In this document: in pieces, positions 6,847-15,329 of the stretch
How positions within the stretch are numbered: the first letter of the stretch is position 1
Layout: the number at the start of each line of letters is the position of its first letter
NCBI RefSeq assembly: GCF_014838745.1
Contig: NZ_JABUXR010000014.1
Coordinates: forward strand, 1-42,528
DNA length: 42,528 bases
Direction: 5' to 3'
Origin: Limosilactobacillus urinaemulieris
GTDB lineage: Bacteria > Bacillota > Bacilli > Lactobacillales > Lactobacillaceae
Program-made: the position numbers and the translations under genes
Notes under the pieces: model-generated
Told to the model about the DNA's origin: nothing
Database searches by the model: none
Seen by the model: the letters and a program-made list of their open reading frames with translations, nothing else

Positions 6847-8361
6847 ATGGAGGAAAAAGTACAAAAGAAGCATCGGTTTCATATGCCCTCGGCTTTTACA
6901 ATTCTTTTCTTGCTGATTGCTTTAATCGCAGTCTTGACCTGGATTATACCGGCTGGGGAATACAAAGTTAACGGTGCGGGAAATATGATTTCTGGGACCT
7001 ATCACACGGTTGCTAGTCACCCGCAAGGAATTTGGGACATCTTTATGGCACCGATTATTGGAATGATTGGTGATAAGGCAACTACTGGAGCAATTGACAT
7101 TGCATTATTTATTCTGGTAATTGGTGGCTTCCTGGGAGTTGTTAATAAGACTGGCGCATTGGACGACGGTATCCGTTCAATAGTCGAAAATTCTAAGGGT
7201 CACGAGAAACGATTAATTATTGTACTGACGATTATCTTTGCGATTGGTGGTTCCACATACGGAATGGGTGAAGAAACTCTCGCATTTTTCCCGTTGATCG
7301 TTCCAATCATGATGGGAGTCGGTTATGACTCGCTTGTTGCTGCCGGGATTATTTTGCTCGGTACCAGAGTTGGTGACTTAGCCTCAACGGTCAACCCGTT
7401 CTCTACCGGGGTTGCTTCTGGCATTATTAAGATTTCTCCTGGATCAGGACTCGGTTCCCGGATCATCTTATTGATTATTGTGACCGCCCTAACGATTGCT
7501 TTTGTATTACGCTATGCTGACAAGATCAAAAAGGATCCGACAAAATCATTAGTTTATTCGCAACGAAAAGCGGATATGAAGTTCTTTGAAGTTGACAAGC
7601 GAACGACAAAACCACAACCGTTAACCAAGATTCAGAAGCATGTCCTCTGGGTCTTTGCTTTAACGTTTATCATTATGATTGTGGGGTTAGTTCCCTGGAC
7701 AAGTATTAATAAGTCCTGGACATTCTTCGAAAGCTTTACTAAATGGCTCACCCAGATTCCGTTCCTTGGCGACTTCTTAGGTGCTGATATGACCGCATTG
7801 GGTAGTTGGTAGTTTAACGAAATTACAATGCTATTCTTATTTATGTCAGTCGTCATTATGTTTGTTGGTTACATTAAAGAAACCGAATTTATTAATTCCT
7901 TTATGAGCGGGATGAGTGACCTGCTGAATGTTGCAATTATTGTTGCGGTTGCTCGGGGAATTCAAGTTGTTATGAACAATGGTAAGATTACCGGAACAAT
8001 CCTTCATTGGGGTGAAATTTCTTTAGCTGGAATGCCCAAAGCCGCTTTTATTATCCTGGCCTTTATATTCTTTATTATTCTCTCATTCCTGATCCCATCA
8101 AGTTCTGGATTAGCAGCAGCAACGATGGGGATTATGGGTTCGCTAGCTCAATTTGCCCACGTTGACGGGAGTGTGTTAGTTACTTCTTACCAGGCTGCTA
8201 CGGGATTAATTACTGCGATTACACCGACTGCCGGAATGCTGGTTGGTGCCCTCGCTCTTTCACGGATCCCAATTACGATCTATTGGAAGTGGGTTTATAA
8301 ATTTATTCTGCTCCTATTCTTAGTAACTTGTGTTTACCTCGCAATCCTAACAGCACTCTAA
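6847..8361 (+). pseudogene. YfcC/AbgT-like transporter interrupted by an in-frame amber codon
   Basis: A polytopic membrane carrier of the YfcC family (ion transporter superfamily, related to arginine/ornithine and short-peptide carriers), about 504 residues if read through. The first part (6847-7809) has the family features: an N-terminal helix ending WIIPAGEY, then GGSTYGMGEETLAFFP and the TVNPFSTG motif. TAG at 7810-7812 follows Trp in GSW, and the same frame continues without shift as FNEITMLFL... to 8361. That part includes IPSSSGLAAATMGIMG and ITPTAGMLVGAL, the second substrate-site repeat. A Tyr codon (TAT/TAC to TAG) is the likely original. Separate translation from ATG 7828 is possible but unlikely to give a working carrier. 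It is co-transcribed with the M20 peptidase. Confidence 0.85.
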
Positions 8362-8365
8362 AAAG

Positions 8366-8413
8366 AAAAACAGGCAAGCGATCGTCAACCAATTCGATCT
8401 CTTGTCTGTTTTC
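8366..8413. terminator. Bidirectional terminator
   Basis: AACAGGCAAGCGATCG (8369-8384) pairs with CGATCTCTTGTCTGTTT (8395-8411) with small mismatches. A run of A lies before it and T after it, so it can serve the transporter and the convergent aldo/keto reductase. Confidence 0.85.
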
Positions 8414-8427
8414 GATTACCTAAATTC

Positions 8428-9310
8428 TTAAAATTCACCCGGCTTAGCGATGTAATCATCACGACCATTTGGGTTTCCAGACCACTTATACTTGTCATAC
8501 CAAATTGAATGCTTCTCTTCATCAAGCATTGCAATTGCTTCCATCTCATCCGCATCTAATTCAAAATCATTAATATCACGATTTTCTCGCATCCGTTCTT
8601 CATGAACTGACTTTGGGATAACGATGAAGTCTTGCTGAAGCTCCCAGCGAAGGATCACTTGTGCTGGTGTCTTTCCATGTTCCTTCGCAATTTTACTAAT
8701 TACAGGACTGCTTAGTAGTTGCCCATTACCTAGTGGTGACCAGGCCTCTAATTGAATGTGGTTGTCCTGACAGAAAGCAACGGTATCCGGTTGATGAATT
8801 CGTGGGTTGAACTCAATCTGGTTGACCATTGGCATGATATTAGCGTGATCCATTAAATTTTGGAGGTGGTCAACGTCAAAATTGCAAACCCCAATTGCTC
8901 GCGCTTGTCCATCGTTATAAATTGCTTCCAGTGCTCGCCAGCTTTCAATATATTTATTAAACACGGGCCAGTGAAGAAGGAGGAGATCAACATGGTCGGT
9001 TCCAAGCTTCTTTAGTTGTTCATTAAAATGCATTCCGAAGTTTATCAATGTCTCCTTGATCCCCGTTAAAAATTTTAGTAGTAAGAAAAAGTTGCTCTCG
9101 CTCAATTCCTGAGTCTTTAATTCCTTGACCGACTTGTTTTTCATTTCCGTATTGTTTAGCAGTATCAATTAACCGATAGTGATTTTTAATTGCGTTAGTA
9201 ACAATTTTGGCGGTTTGATTAAACGGAATTTTCCAAACACCAAAACCAATTTGCGGCATTTCAATTCCGTTACTTAGCTTAATTAATTTTTGTTGATCTT
9301 CATTCAACAT
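8428..9310 (-). pseudogene. Aldo/keto reductase, frameshifted
   Basis: An NADPH-type aldo/keto reductase of the 2,5-diketo-gluconate reductase/YvgN group, which reduces aldehydes and methylglyoxal-like carbonyls. The first frame carries the catalytic Asp and Tyr (IDTAKQYGNE) and Lys (FLTTKIF). It then stops just after DKLRNAF. The second frame resumes exactly at NEQLKKLGTDHVDLLLLHWP with the catalytic His and runs to the normal C-terminus, including the cofactor segment VIPKSV. Removing one A from the A4 run at 9025-9028 (T run on the coding strand) restores about 293 residues. I start at ATG 9310, after AAGAAGG; a GTG at 9316 is in frame but overlaps that site. A single-base insertion, real or sequencing error. 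Confidence 0.85.
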
Positions 9311-9379
9311 TTTCACCTTCTTAGGTTAATTTTAGCAGTGATTGTTCTGGGTGATGAAGGTGAATTATATTTAACTGGT

Positions 9380-9787
9380 TTATTTCCATTGATAATTCTT
9401 TTGGTTAGGCTTTTTAAGGCCAATTACTTTCTTATTCCGTTTAACCTTAATTGTCACTTGATATTTATCGTTATTTGATTGAACCGATCTGGTAAGAGCG
9501 GCGGCTTGATTGCTAATGCTGGTCTTATCATTTTTGGTCATTTCTTGAAAGCCGGACTTAACTTGAATGATAATTGTTTTGCGATCACGGTAATAGATTT
9601 TCTGAATATATTTTGCATAATCATAATTCCCTGGATCATTATCGGCATATTCCTGATGTTCTTCAAGGTTATCGGTAAGCTGTTGATTAATCCTTCTTAA
9701 AGAGCGTTGCTTAGCGTTTGCATTACCAATGGTTAAGATTAAACTAAAAGTTAAGACTAATAAAATAATGAACAGTTTTTTATGCAT
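9380..9787 (-). CDS. Small secreted protein of unknown function
   Basis: A 135-residue protein with a clear Sec signal peptide: MHKK head, hydrophobic core up to about residue 22, probable cleavage after ANA (residue 25). The mature part is about 110 residues, lysine- and glutamine-rich and basic (NKKVIGLKKPNQKN at the end), with no cysteine and no cell-wall anchor. AAGGAG precedes ATG 9787. I recognise no domain. It lies just before the disrupted aldo/keto reductase on the same strand (about 70 bp) and is divergent from the epimerase gene. It is probably exported and loosely bound to the cell surface through charge. Confidence 0.7.
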   Translation of the reverse strand: MHKKLFIILLVLTFSLILTIGNANAKQRSLRRINQQLTDNLEEHQEYADNDPGNYDYAKYIQKIYYRDRKTIIIQVKSGFQEMTKNDKTSISNQAAALTRSVQSNNDKYQVTIKVKRNKKVIGLKKPNQKNYQWK

Positions 9788-9836
9788 GATGTACTCCTTA
9801 GTAACTTAGAATAGATAAAGGTGCGAGGTGCTTTTA

Positions 9837-10892
9837 ATGAAAGATGAATTAACGATTTCTAAAATAACGACTGAAGTGATCAAGATACCTTTGGAGCGAC
9901 CATTTATTACTCATCTCCATACGGTTAATTCAATCCATGCAATCCGGGTGAAGGTAAAATTGAAAAATGGGCTGGTTGGTACCGGTGCCGCAACTCCGAA
10001 TGAGGTGGTTACGGGCGATAATATTGACACTCTTAAAATAATTATTGAAGAAGTAATTGCACCGCGATTGATTGACTCTTCCCTAGCTAATGTCGAACCC
10101 CTGATGAAACGACTACATACTGCTGTAGTAGCAAACGGCCCAGCAAAAGCCGTGGTTGATATCGCAATTTATGATCTTTTAACCCAGATTTACCATGTAT
10201 CACTTAACCATTTACTTGGTGGGAGTAAACAATCAATGGCGACCGACTATACTATCAGCATTGGTAAGCCAGCTGAAATGGTGGAGCAGGCAAAGAAGAC
10301 GGTTCAACGTGGGTTTACTGCATTAAAGATTAAACTTGGTGACCATTCCATTGATGAGGATGTGGAGAGTGTTGAGCAAATCGCTCAAGCTGTCGGATCG
10401 GACGTCGCATTACGTCTTGATGTTAATCAAGGATGGAGTTATAAGCAAGCCTTGCGAGCCTTCAAAATGCTGGCTGACGCAGCGTTAAACCTTGATTTTA
10501 TTGAGCAGCCACTACCGGCAAATCAGTTACGTGAGTTAGCGTTGCTCCGTCAACAATCAACCATTCCGTTAATGTTGGATGAAAGTGTATTTACATCAGC
10601 GGATGCCTTACGGGTAATTAAAGCGGGAGCAGCAGATTATGTTAACATTAAGTTAATGAAGTGTGGCGGAATCTACGAAGCAACTAAGATTAATCAGTTG
10701 TGTGAAAGTGCAGGAATTCCGTGCATGGTTGGTAGTATGATTGAGGCTCCTGAAAGTATTGCGGCTGCGGTAGCCTTTGCTAATGCTCACGCTAATGTTT
10801 ACTTTATTGATCTTGACTCAGTTTATATGATTAAAAATGATCTCGATTTGGGTGACCTTAAGCGGGTTGGAATCCATTTATGGCACGTGTAA
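9837..10892 (+). CDS. Dipeptide epimerase (L-Ala-D/L-Glu type), enolase superfamily
   Basis: A muconate-lactonising subgroup enzyme of 351 residues that epimerises the second residue of dipeptides such as L-Ala-D-Glu, used in recycling murein peptides. Catalytic lysines K164 and K166 (LKIKLG) face K272 (NIKLMKCGG). The magnesium ligands are D195 (RLDVNQ), E223 (FIEQPL) and D248 (MLDES). Near residue 325 FIDLDS supplies the DxD motif that binds the dipeptide amino group in Ala-Glu epimerases, which separates it from o-succinylbenzoate synthase. The start is ATG 9837, 7 nt after GAGGTG; an in-frame GTG at 9828 overlaps that site. It is monocistronic, with a terminator directly after the stop. 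Confidence 0.88.
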   Translation: MKDELTISKITTEVIKIPLERPFITHLHTVNSIHAIRVKVKLKNGLVGTGAATPNEVVTGDNIDTLKIIIEEVIAPRLIDSSLANVEPLMKRLHTAVVANGPAKAVVDIAIYDLLTQIYHVSLNHLLGGSKQSMATDYTISIGKPAEMVEQAKKTVQRGFTALKIKLGDHSIDEDVESVEQIAQAVGSDVALRLDVNQGWSYKQALRAFKMLADAALNLDFIEQPLPANQLRELALLRQQSTIPLMLDESVFTSADALRVIKAGAADYVNIKLMKCGGIYEATKINQLCESAGIPCMVGSMIEAPESIAAAVAFANAHANVYFIDLDSVYMIKNDLDLGDLKRVGIHLWHV

Positions 10893-10901
10893 TTCTAAAT
10901 T

Positions 10902-10933
10902 TCCTGGCATTATTTTATGATGCTAGGATTTTT
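10902..10933 (+). terminator. Terminator of the epimerase gene
   Basis: TCCTGGCAT (10902-10910) pairs with ATGCTAGGA (10920-10928) through one G-T pair, followed by a T run. Confidence 0.8.
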
Positions 10934-10938
10934 CATTT

Positions 10939-10966
10939 TCCACATTACGTCTAAATTCGTTATAAT
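10939..10966 (+). promoter_or_regulatory. Promoter of the RNase HI-mvaS operon
   Basis: The perfect -10 TATAAT (10961-10966) is preceded at 16 nt by TCCACA (10939-10944), matching 4 of 6 bases of the -35 consensus. Confidence 0.55.
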
Positions 10967-10994
10967 TAATGTATTATTTTTTTCGAGGTTAGAC

Positions 10995-11675
10995 ATGAGT
11001 AAAGTATATGCAGTTAGGAAGGGGCGGCACCCAGGAATTTATCTTACCTGGCCAGAATGTCAGCAGAAAATTAATGGTTATCCGGGTGCAGTGTATAAGA
11101 GCTTTTCCAGTAAGTCGTTAGCTAGAGAATGGCTTGCTGGCGATAATAAAAGTCAAACAAAAGATCATGATGGTAAGCTAAATGATCCAAATATCATTTA
11201 CCTGTATACAGATGGTGGTTCACGCAATCACGGTAATAAGCCGGGGCAGCACGTTAAGCAAACAGATAAAGCGGCTTGGGCATTGTTGATCAGTAAAGGC
11301 AGTCAACGATTTACTAAGACTGGTGGTGAGTTTGGCGCAACGAATAATCGGATGGAATTAATGGCGCTCCGGAATGCTCTCCAGATTTTAGTAAAGAACC
11401 GAAAACAAGAGGACCCAATTATTGCAGTTCTTGACTCACACTATGTCCTAGACCCGATCATGAAAGGCTGGCTTAATGGCTGGGCCCGTCGTGGTTGGCA
11501 GACTAGTAGTGGTTCACCAGTGGCTAATCAAGAGTTGTGGCAAGAGGTTATTCAATTACTACCACAGTTTAAGCAGCTACATTTTCAATGGACTAAGGGA
11601 CATGCAAATAACCAAGGAAATATTATTGTTGATCACTTATTAAATCAAACAATGGATCAAATGGGGGAAGAATAA
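10995..11675 (+). CDS. rnhA: Ribonuclease HI with N-terminal RNA/DNA hybrid-binding domain
   Basis: Degrades RNA in RNA-DNA hybrids (R-loops, primers). The 226-residue protein starts with a hybrid-binding domain of the caulimovirus-viroplasmin type (YAVRKGRHPGIYLTW...GAVYKSF, residues 5-45). A linker and the RNase H domain follow, with the acidic active-site residues D in LYTDGGS, E in NRMELMAL, D in VLDSHYVLD and D in GNIIVDHLL. I start at ATG 10995 with GAGGTT 8 nt upstream; the longer frame from 10917 runs through the preceding terminator and the promoter. The stop overlaps the next start (TAATG), so mvaS is translationally coupled. Confidence 0.88.
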   Translation: MSKVYAVRKGRHPGIYLTWPECQQKINGYPGAVYKSFSSKSLAREWLAGDNKSQTKDHDGKLNDPNIIYLYTDGGSRNHGNKPGQHVKQTDKAAWALLISKGSQRFTKTGGEFGATNNRMELMALRNALQILVKNRKQEDPIIAVLDSHYVLDPIMKGWLNGWARRGWQTSSGSPVANQELWQEVIQLLPQFKQLHFQWTKGHANNQGNIIVDHLLNQTMDQMGEE

Positions 11676-12835
11676 TGAAAATCGGAATTGATAAGATGGC
11701 ATTTGCAACTACTGATGAGTATATTGATTTACGCGAACTAGCTCGTAAACGGGGGGATGAACCTGATAAGTACACAATTGGAATTGGTCAGGATCGACAG
11801 GCAGTTGTTCCGCCAACCCAAGATATTGTTACTTTAGGAGCAACGGCTGCCAAGAAGCTTTTATCCCAAGATGATAAAAAACATCTTTCCACCGTGATCG
11901 TAGCTACTGAATCAGGGATTGATAATTCCAAGGCAAGTGCCATTTATATCAAACATCTTTTGGGACTGGATGATTTTACCCGTGCAGTTGAACTAAAGGA
12001 AGCCTGTTATTCGGCAACGGCAGGGATTCAGTTTGCTAAGGGATTAGTCGCAATGAATCCCCAGTCGACAGTCCTAGTAATTGCAGCTGATATTGCTCGT
12101 TATGGGTTAAAAACACCTGGTGAGGTTACCCAAGGGGCTGGGGCAGTTGCAATGTTGATTTCTGCTGTTCCTCATATCTTAGCTCTTGAGGATACTACGG
12201 TTTCATATACCAAGGATGTTATGGACTTTTGGCGGCCACTTTACGCAACTGAAGCACATGTGGATGGCAAATACTCGACTAATGTTTACGTTGACTTTTT
12301 CCTTCAGTGCTGGCAACGCTACCAGCAAATGACTGGACGACAACTGGATGATTTTGCTGCCTTAACTTTCCACTTGCCATTTACCAAGATGGGAAAGAAG
12401 GCACTGGAGGCACTCCTTAAGGACAATCAATCACTGGTTGCTGACAAAATGCGTGAGCAACTGACCGCAAGTCAAAAGTACTGTCGTGAGGTAGGAAACC
12501 TCTATACTGGTTCACTTTACCTTGGAGTAATGTCATTGTTGCAAAATGGTCAGGTTAATCCTGGGGACCGGATTGGTCTTTTTAGTTACGGTTCTGGAGC
12601 AGAGGGTGAATTCTACAGTGGGATCCTTCAGCCTCACTTTGAAAAATACTTGAGTGACGTTAAGGATGATCTAGCAAATCGTCATCAGGTTTCAATTGCT
12701 GAATATGAGAAGCAGTTCAATTCACAACTAGGGATGAACCCGGATGATGTTGAATTAGATTGGCAATCAGATCCAGCACCGTTTATATTAAAGGGTCAAA
12801 AGGAACACAAACGGATTTATCAGGAAAAGAAATAA
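11675..12835 (+). CDS. mvaS: Hydroxymethylglutaryl-CoA synthase
   Basis: Condenses acetoacetyl-CoA and acetyl-CoA to HMG-CoA, the committed entry to the mevalonate route that makes isopentenyl diphosphate in lactobacilli. Length is 386 residues, as in Gram-positive homologues. The catalytic triad is visible: Glu79 (VATESGID), nucleophile Cys111 in KEACYSATAG, and His in FHLPFTKMGKKA. The ribosome site GGGGGAAG is inside the end of the RNase H gene, and the start overlaps its stop by one base. The product feeds the isoprenoid supply used by UppS, encoded 8 kb downstream. Confidence 0.95.
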   Translation: MKIGIDKMAFATTDEYIDLRELARKRGDEPDKYTIGIGQDRQAVVPPTQDIVTLGATAAKKLLSQDDKKHLSTVIVATESGIDNSKASAIYIKHLLGLDDFTRAVELKEACYSATAGIQFAKGLVAMNPQSTVLVIAADIARYGLKTPGEVTQGAGAVAMLISAVPHILALEDTTVSYTKDVMDFWRPLYATEAHVDGKYSTNVYVDFFLQCWQRYQQMTGRQLDDFAALTFHLPFTKMGKKALEALLKDNQSLVADKMREQLTASQKYCREVGNLYTGSLYLGVMSLLQNGQVNPGDRIGLFSYGSGAEGEFYSGILQPHFEKYLSDVKDDLANRHQVSIAEYEKQFNSQLGMNPDDVELDWQSDPAPFILKGQKEHKRIYQEKK

Positions 12836-12856
12836 AGTGTTACAATATAATTAACA

Positions 12857-12945
12857 CAAACGGGGAGCTTGTATAACAGGCTGAGAGGAAGATGTGATCT
12901 TCGACCCATGGGACCTGATTTGGATAATGCCAACGGAGGGAATTC
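12857..12945 (+). promoter_or_regulatory. TPP riboswitch (THI element)
   Basis: All consensus blocks are in order: CGGGGAGC (12861-12868), CTGAGA (12881-12886), GACCC (12903-12907), and the thi-box core ACCTGATTTGGATAATGCC (12913-12931), then GGAGGGA closing the base stem. It senses thiamine diphosphate. A -10-like TACAAT (12841-12846) lies just upstream, so the element probably has its own promoter. Confidence 0.95.
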
Positions 12946-12960
12946 AGTTAAGAATTTTAA

Positions 12961-12991
12961 AATCGATCAGGTAGGTGCCTGGTCGATTTTT
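12961..12991 (+). terminator. Riboswitch-controlled terminator
   Basis: AATCGATCAGG (12961-12971) pairs with CCTGGTCGATT (12978-12988) and is followed by T's. It lies between the TPP aptamer and the transporter start, so ligand binding probably stops transcription here. Confidence 0.85.
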
Positions 12992-13039
12992 CTTTATCAA
13001 GATCAAGTTTCGCTAATCGATAAAAGGATGGTGGAACTG

Positions 13040-14245
13040 ATGCAACATAAGACATCACTGGTAGAAAATGGAATGATTTGGTGCGGCGCGGGAATATCAA
13101 TTGCAGAGATTTTGACAGGAACTTACTTAGCGCCATTGGGAATGGTTAAAGGAATAACAGCCATTATCTTAGGTCATTTAATTGGCTGTGGGTTGCTTTT
13201 CCTTGCTGGAATAATTGGTGGTCAGCTACACATTAGTGCAATGGAATCGGTAAAAATCAGTTTTGGCCAATTGGGTGGAATCTTTTTTGCTAGTCTAAAT
13301 GTTTTACAATTGATTGGCTGGACGGGAATCATGATTTATGATGGTTCGCTAGCGGCTAATGGTCTTTGGAAATTGGGCCGGCCACTATGGTGCGGATTGA
13401 TTGGCTTCCTAATCATAGTGTGGTTAATTATCGGGATTCGTCGCTTAAAATGGCTGAACACCGTTGCCTTAACTGCTTTATTACTTTTAACGGTTTGGTT
13501 GTGCTATTTAATCTTTGCTGAACCACATGTAAATAATCATTTAGGGGCATTATCATTTGGACAAGGATTAGAATTAGCCGTTTCGATGCCCCTATCCTGG
13601 CTTCCCTTAATTTCTGATTATACTTCGGTTGCCCAAAACCCGATCCAAGCGAGTGGAGTTAGTGCAATCACTTATGGTGTCATTAGCTGTTGGATGGCAA
13701 TTGTCGGCCTTGGCGCAATCTTATTAACCGGGCAGACAAATATTGCTAAAATAATGGTTAGTGCTGGCGTTGGGATTAGTGGCCTGATTATTGTCCTCCT
13801 GTCAACAGTCACTACAACATTTATGGATGCCTATTCTGCAGGAGTCTCTGCACAAACATTAAAGGTTAAGTGGTCTTCACGTTTAACAGCAATTATTGTA
13901 ACTAGTATTGGTAGCCTTGGCGCAATCGTTTTGCCGATGGATAATTTTAGTAACTTCCTTTATATCATTAGCTCAGTCTTTACCCCGATGATTGCCATTC
14001 AGATTATGGATCGCTTTGTTCTTCGACTTGACAATAAGGATCGCTGGATTAGTTGGACTCATTTTATCTTATGGCTAATTGGTTTTATAGTATACCGCTG
14101 CTTAATGTTAATAGATCTTCCCGTAGGAAATACGTTGCCCGATATTTTAATTGTGATCTTTTTGGTGTGGATTGTCGATCACAAAAAGGCAGGAATGAAC
14201 AAAATTATTAGTTCATTCCTACCCTCAATAAAGAAATATTGCTAA
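13040..14245 (+). CDS. cytX: CytX-type hydroxymethylpyrimidine transporter
   Basis: A nucleobase:cation symporter-1 family membrane protein of 401 residues with about 12 hydrophobic segments. The CytX subgroup is predicted to import the thiamine pyrimidine precursor HMP. The N-terminus NGMIWCGAGISIAEILTGTYLAPLG is characteristic. The TPP riboswitch in front supports a thiamine-related substrate. I start at ATG 13040, 4 nt after GGTGGA; ATG 13028 is an alternative. Reading back to 12869 would run through the aptamer and its terminator. The 3' end of the gene also contains the lexA terminator of the opposite strand. Confidence 0.88.
   Translation: MQHKTSLVENGMIWCGAGISIAEILTGTYLAPLGMVKGITAIILGHLIGCGLLFLAGIIGGQLHISAMESVKISFGQLGGIFFASLNVLQLIGWTGIMIYDGSLAANGLWKLGRPLWCGLIGFLIIVWLIIGIRRLKWLNTVALTALLLLTVWLCYLIFAEPHVNNHLGALSFGQGLELAVSMPLSWLPLISDYTSVAQNPIQASGVSAITYGVISCWMAIVGLGAILLTGQTNIAKIMVSAGVGISGLIIVLLSTVTTTFMDAYSAGVSAQTLKVKWSSRLTAIIVTSIGSLGAIVLPMDNFSNFLYIISSVFTPMIAIQIMDRFVLRLDNKDRWISWTHFILWLIGFIVYRCLMLIDLPVGNTLPDILIVIFLVWIVDHKKAGMNKIISSFLPSIKKYC
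14183..14220 (-). terminator. lexA terminator embedded in the end of cytX
   Basis: On the minus strand AGGAATGAAC and GTTCATTCCT (plus 14211-14220 and 14191-14200) form a perfect 10-bp stem followed by GCCTTTTTGT. It has no T run on the plus strand, so it serves lexA only. It lies within the last 20 codons of the convergent transporter gene. Confidence 0.75.
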
Positions 14246-14258
14246 TTAAAAGGAAAGT

Positions 14259-14891
14259 TTAGAAAATGTGATCACGGTATAAGACAATAACCTTACCAAG
14301 GATAGTAACGTTATCCAGATAAATGGGTGCCATCGCATCGTTCTCAGGTTGAAGACGGAAGCGGTGGTTTTCTGGTTCTTTATAGAACCGTTTGCAAGTA
14401 GCTTCATTATCACTTGTCATTGCAATTACAATCTCGCCATCTTTAGCGGTTGATTGCTTACGAACGATTACGTCATCACCATCAAGAATTCCGGCTTTGA
14501 TCATACTGGTGCCGTGAATTTTTAACATGAATAATCCAGAGGCATCTTTAATTGAAGGTGGTAAAGGAAAATAATCTGTAGTGTCTTCTACCGCTAAAAT
14601 AGGCTGTCCTGCGGTAACAACACCGATCATTGGGATTTCTTTTTGCTCTGGTTCAATTCCCAGGAGATCTAATCCCTGTTTAGTAATCTCAAGTGCCCGC
14701 GGCTTGGAGGGATCCTTTTGTAAGTAGCCTTCCTTGATTAGATTGTTTAGGTGAGAATGAACGGTGGAGGTTGAGGAAAGCCCAACGGTTCCGCAGATTT
14801 CACGGACTGTTGGTGGGTACCCGTGATCCTTAACGTGTTTATAAATGCAACTTAATACGGCAATTTGTTTTTGACTTGCTGCTTTTGCCAT
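14259..14891 (-). CDS. lexA: SOS repressor LexA
   Basis: Represses DNA-damage genes until RecA filaments trigger self-cleavage. The 210-residue protein has an N-terminal winged helix (residues 1-70, recognition helix around [13 protein letters not shown]). The cleavage site is Ala94-Gly95 (VVTAGQP). The S24 peptidase domain has nucleophile Ser129 and general base Lys167 (ATCKRF). The serine motif is HGTSM, where HGDSM or HGESM is more usual; the catalytic Ser is kept. It is divergent from ynzC with an SOS box between them, so it is probably autoregulated. Its terminator lies inside cytX. Confidence 0.97.
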   Translation of the reverse strand: MAKAASQKQIAVLSCIYKHVKDHGYPPTVREICGTVGLSSTSTVHSHLNNLIKEGYLQKDPSKPRALEITKQGLDLLGIEPEQKEIPMIGVVTAGQPILAVEDTTDYFPLPPSIKDASGLFMLKIHGTSMIKAGILDGDDVIVRKQSTAKDGEIVIAMTSDNEATCKRFYKEPENHRFRLQPENDAMAPIYLDNVTILGKVIVLYRDHIF

Positions 14892-14953
14892 TTTGACACC
14901 TCATTTGGCTAGATTATTATTAAGTCTAGAATATCATAGTAATCGTCAACTTT

Positions 14954-14967
14954 CAAACGTACGTTCG
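14954..14967. promoter_or_regulatory. SOS box (LexA operator)
   Basis: CAAACGTACGTTCG matches the Gram-positive SOS consensus CGAACN4GTTCG with one mismatch. It is placed between lexA and ynzC, 63 bp from the lexA start. Confidence 0.8.
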
Positions 14968-15064
14968 CGGAGAAGTTAGTACATATCTTGAAAATAGTTA
15001 TTAAGTTAGCTAAGATCAAGATAAATAGTTAAATTAAGGATATCTGGAAGGTGAGGAGATAATT

Positions 15065-15316
15065 ATGGCTGAATCTACAGACCAAGAAAAATTATTAAAG
15101 CGAATTAACGAACTCGCTCATAAAAATAAGGAAGAAGGACTAACAGAGGCCGAAACTAAGGAACGAGCAAAGCTACGGAAAGAGTACCTTAAGAACTTCC
15201 GTGAAGCAATGCGGAGTAATATCGAAATGATGCGAATCTTTGATGATAATGGTAAAGAGGTTACTCCAGAGAAGGTTCGTGAAATTCAACGGAAAAAGGG
15301 ATTACGTGATGATTAA
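15065..15316 (+). CDS. ynzC: DUF896 protein YnzC
   Basis: An 83-residue, highly charged, mostly helical protein of the UPF0291/DUF896 family. The conserved core is KRINELAHKNKEEGLTEAE, then ERAKLRKEYLKNFR, which folds as a helical hairpin in known structures. In Bacillus the gene belongs to the SOS-controlled yneA-yneB-ynzC operon divergent from lexA. Here the same neighbourhood survives without the cell-division inhibitor yneA or yneB. GAGGAG-like bases precede ATG 15065. The SOS box lies about 100 bp upstream, so damage induction is likely. Biochemical role unknown. Confidence 0.9.
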   Translation: MAESTDQEKLLKRINELAHKNKEEGLTEAETKERAKLRKEYLKNFREAMRSNIEMMRIFDDNGKEVTPEKVREIQRKKGLRDD

Positions 15317-15329
15317 CCTTGTTTAGCCC

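Noticed and set aside
7828-8361. Second half of the YfcC transporter as an independent gene.
   Set aside because: Same frame, no good ribosome site, and it begins in the middle of a family domain; nonsense mutation is simpler.
10917-10994. Longer start for RNase HI.
   Set aside because: It would begin in the epimerase terminator and run through the promoter; GAGGTT points to 10995.
12869-13039. Longer N-terminus for the CytX transporter.
   Set aside because: It would translate the TPP aptamer and terminator; homologous sequence starts near 13040.
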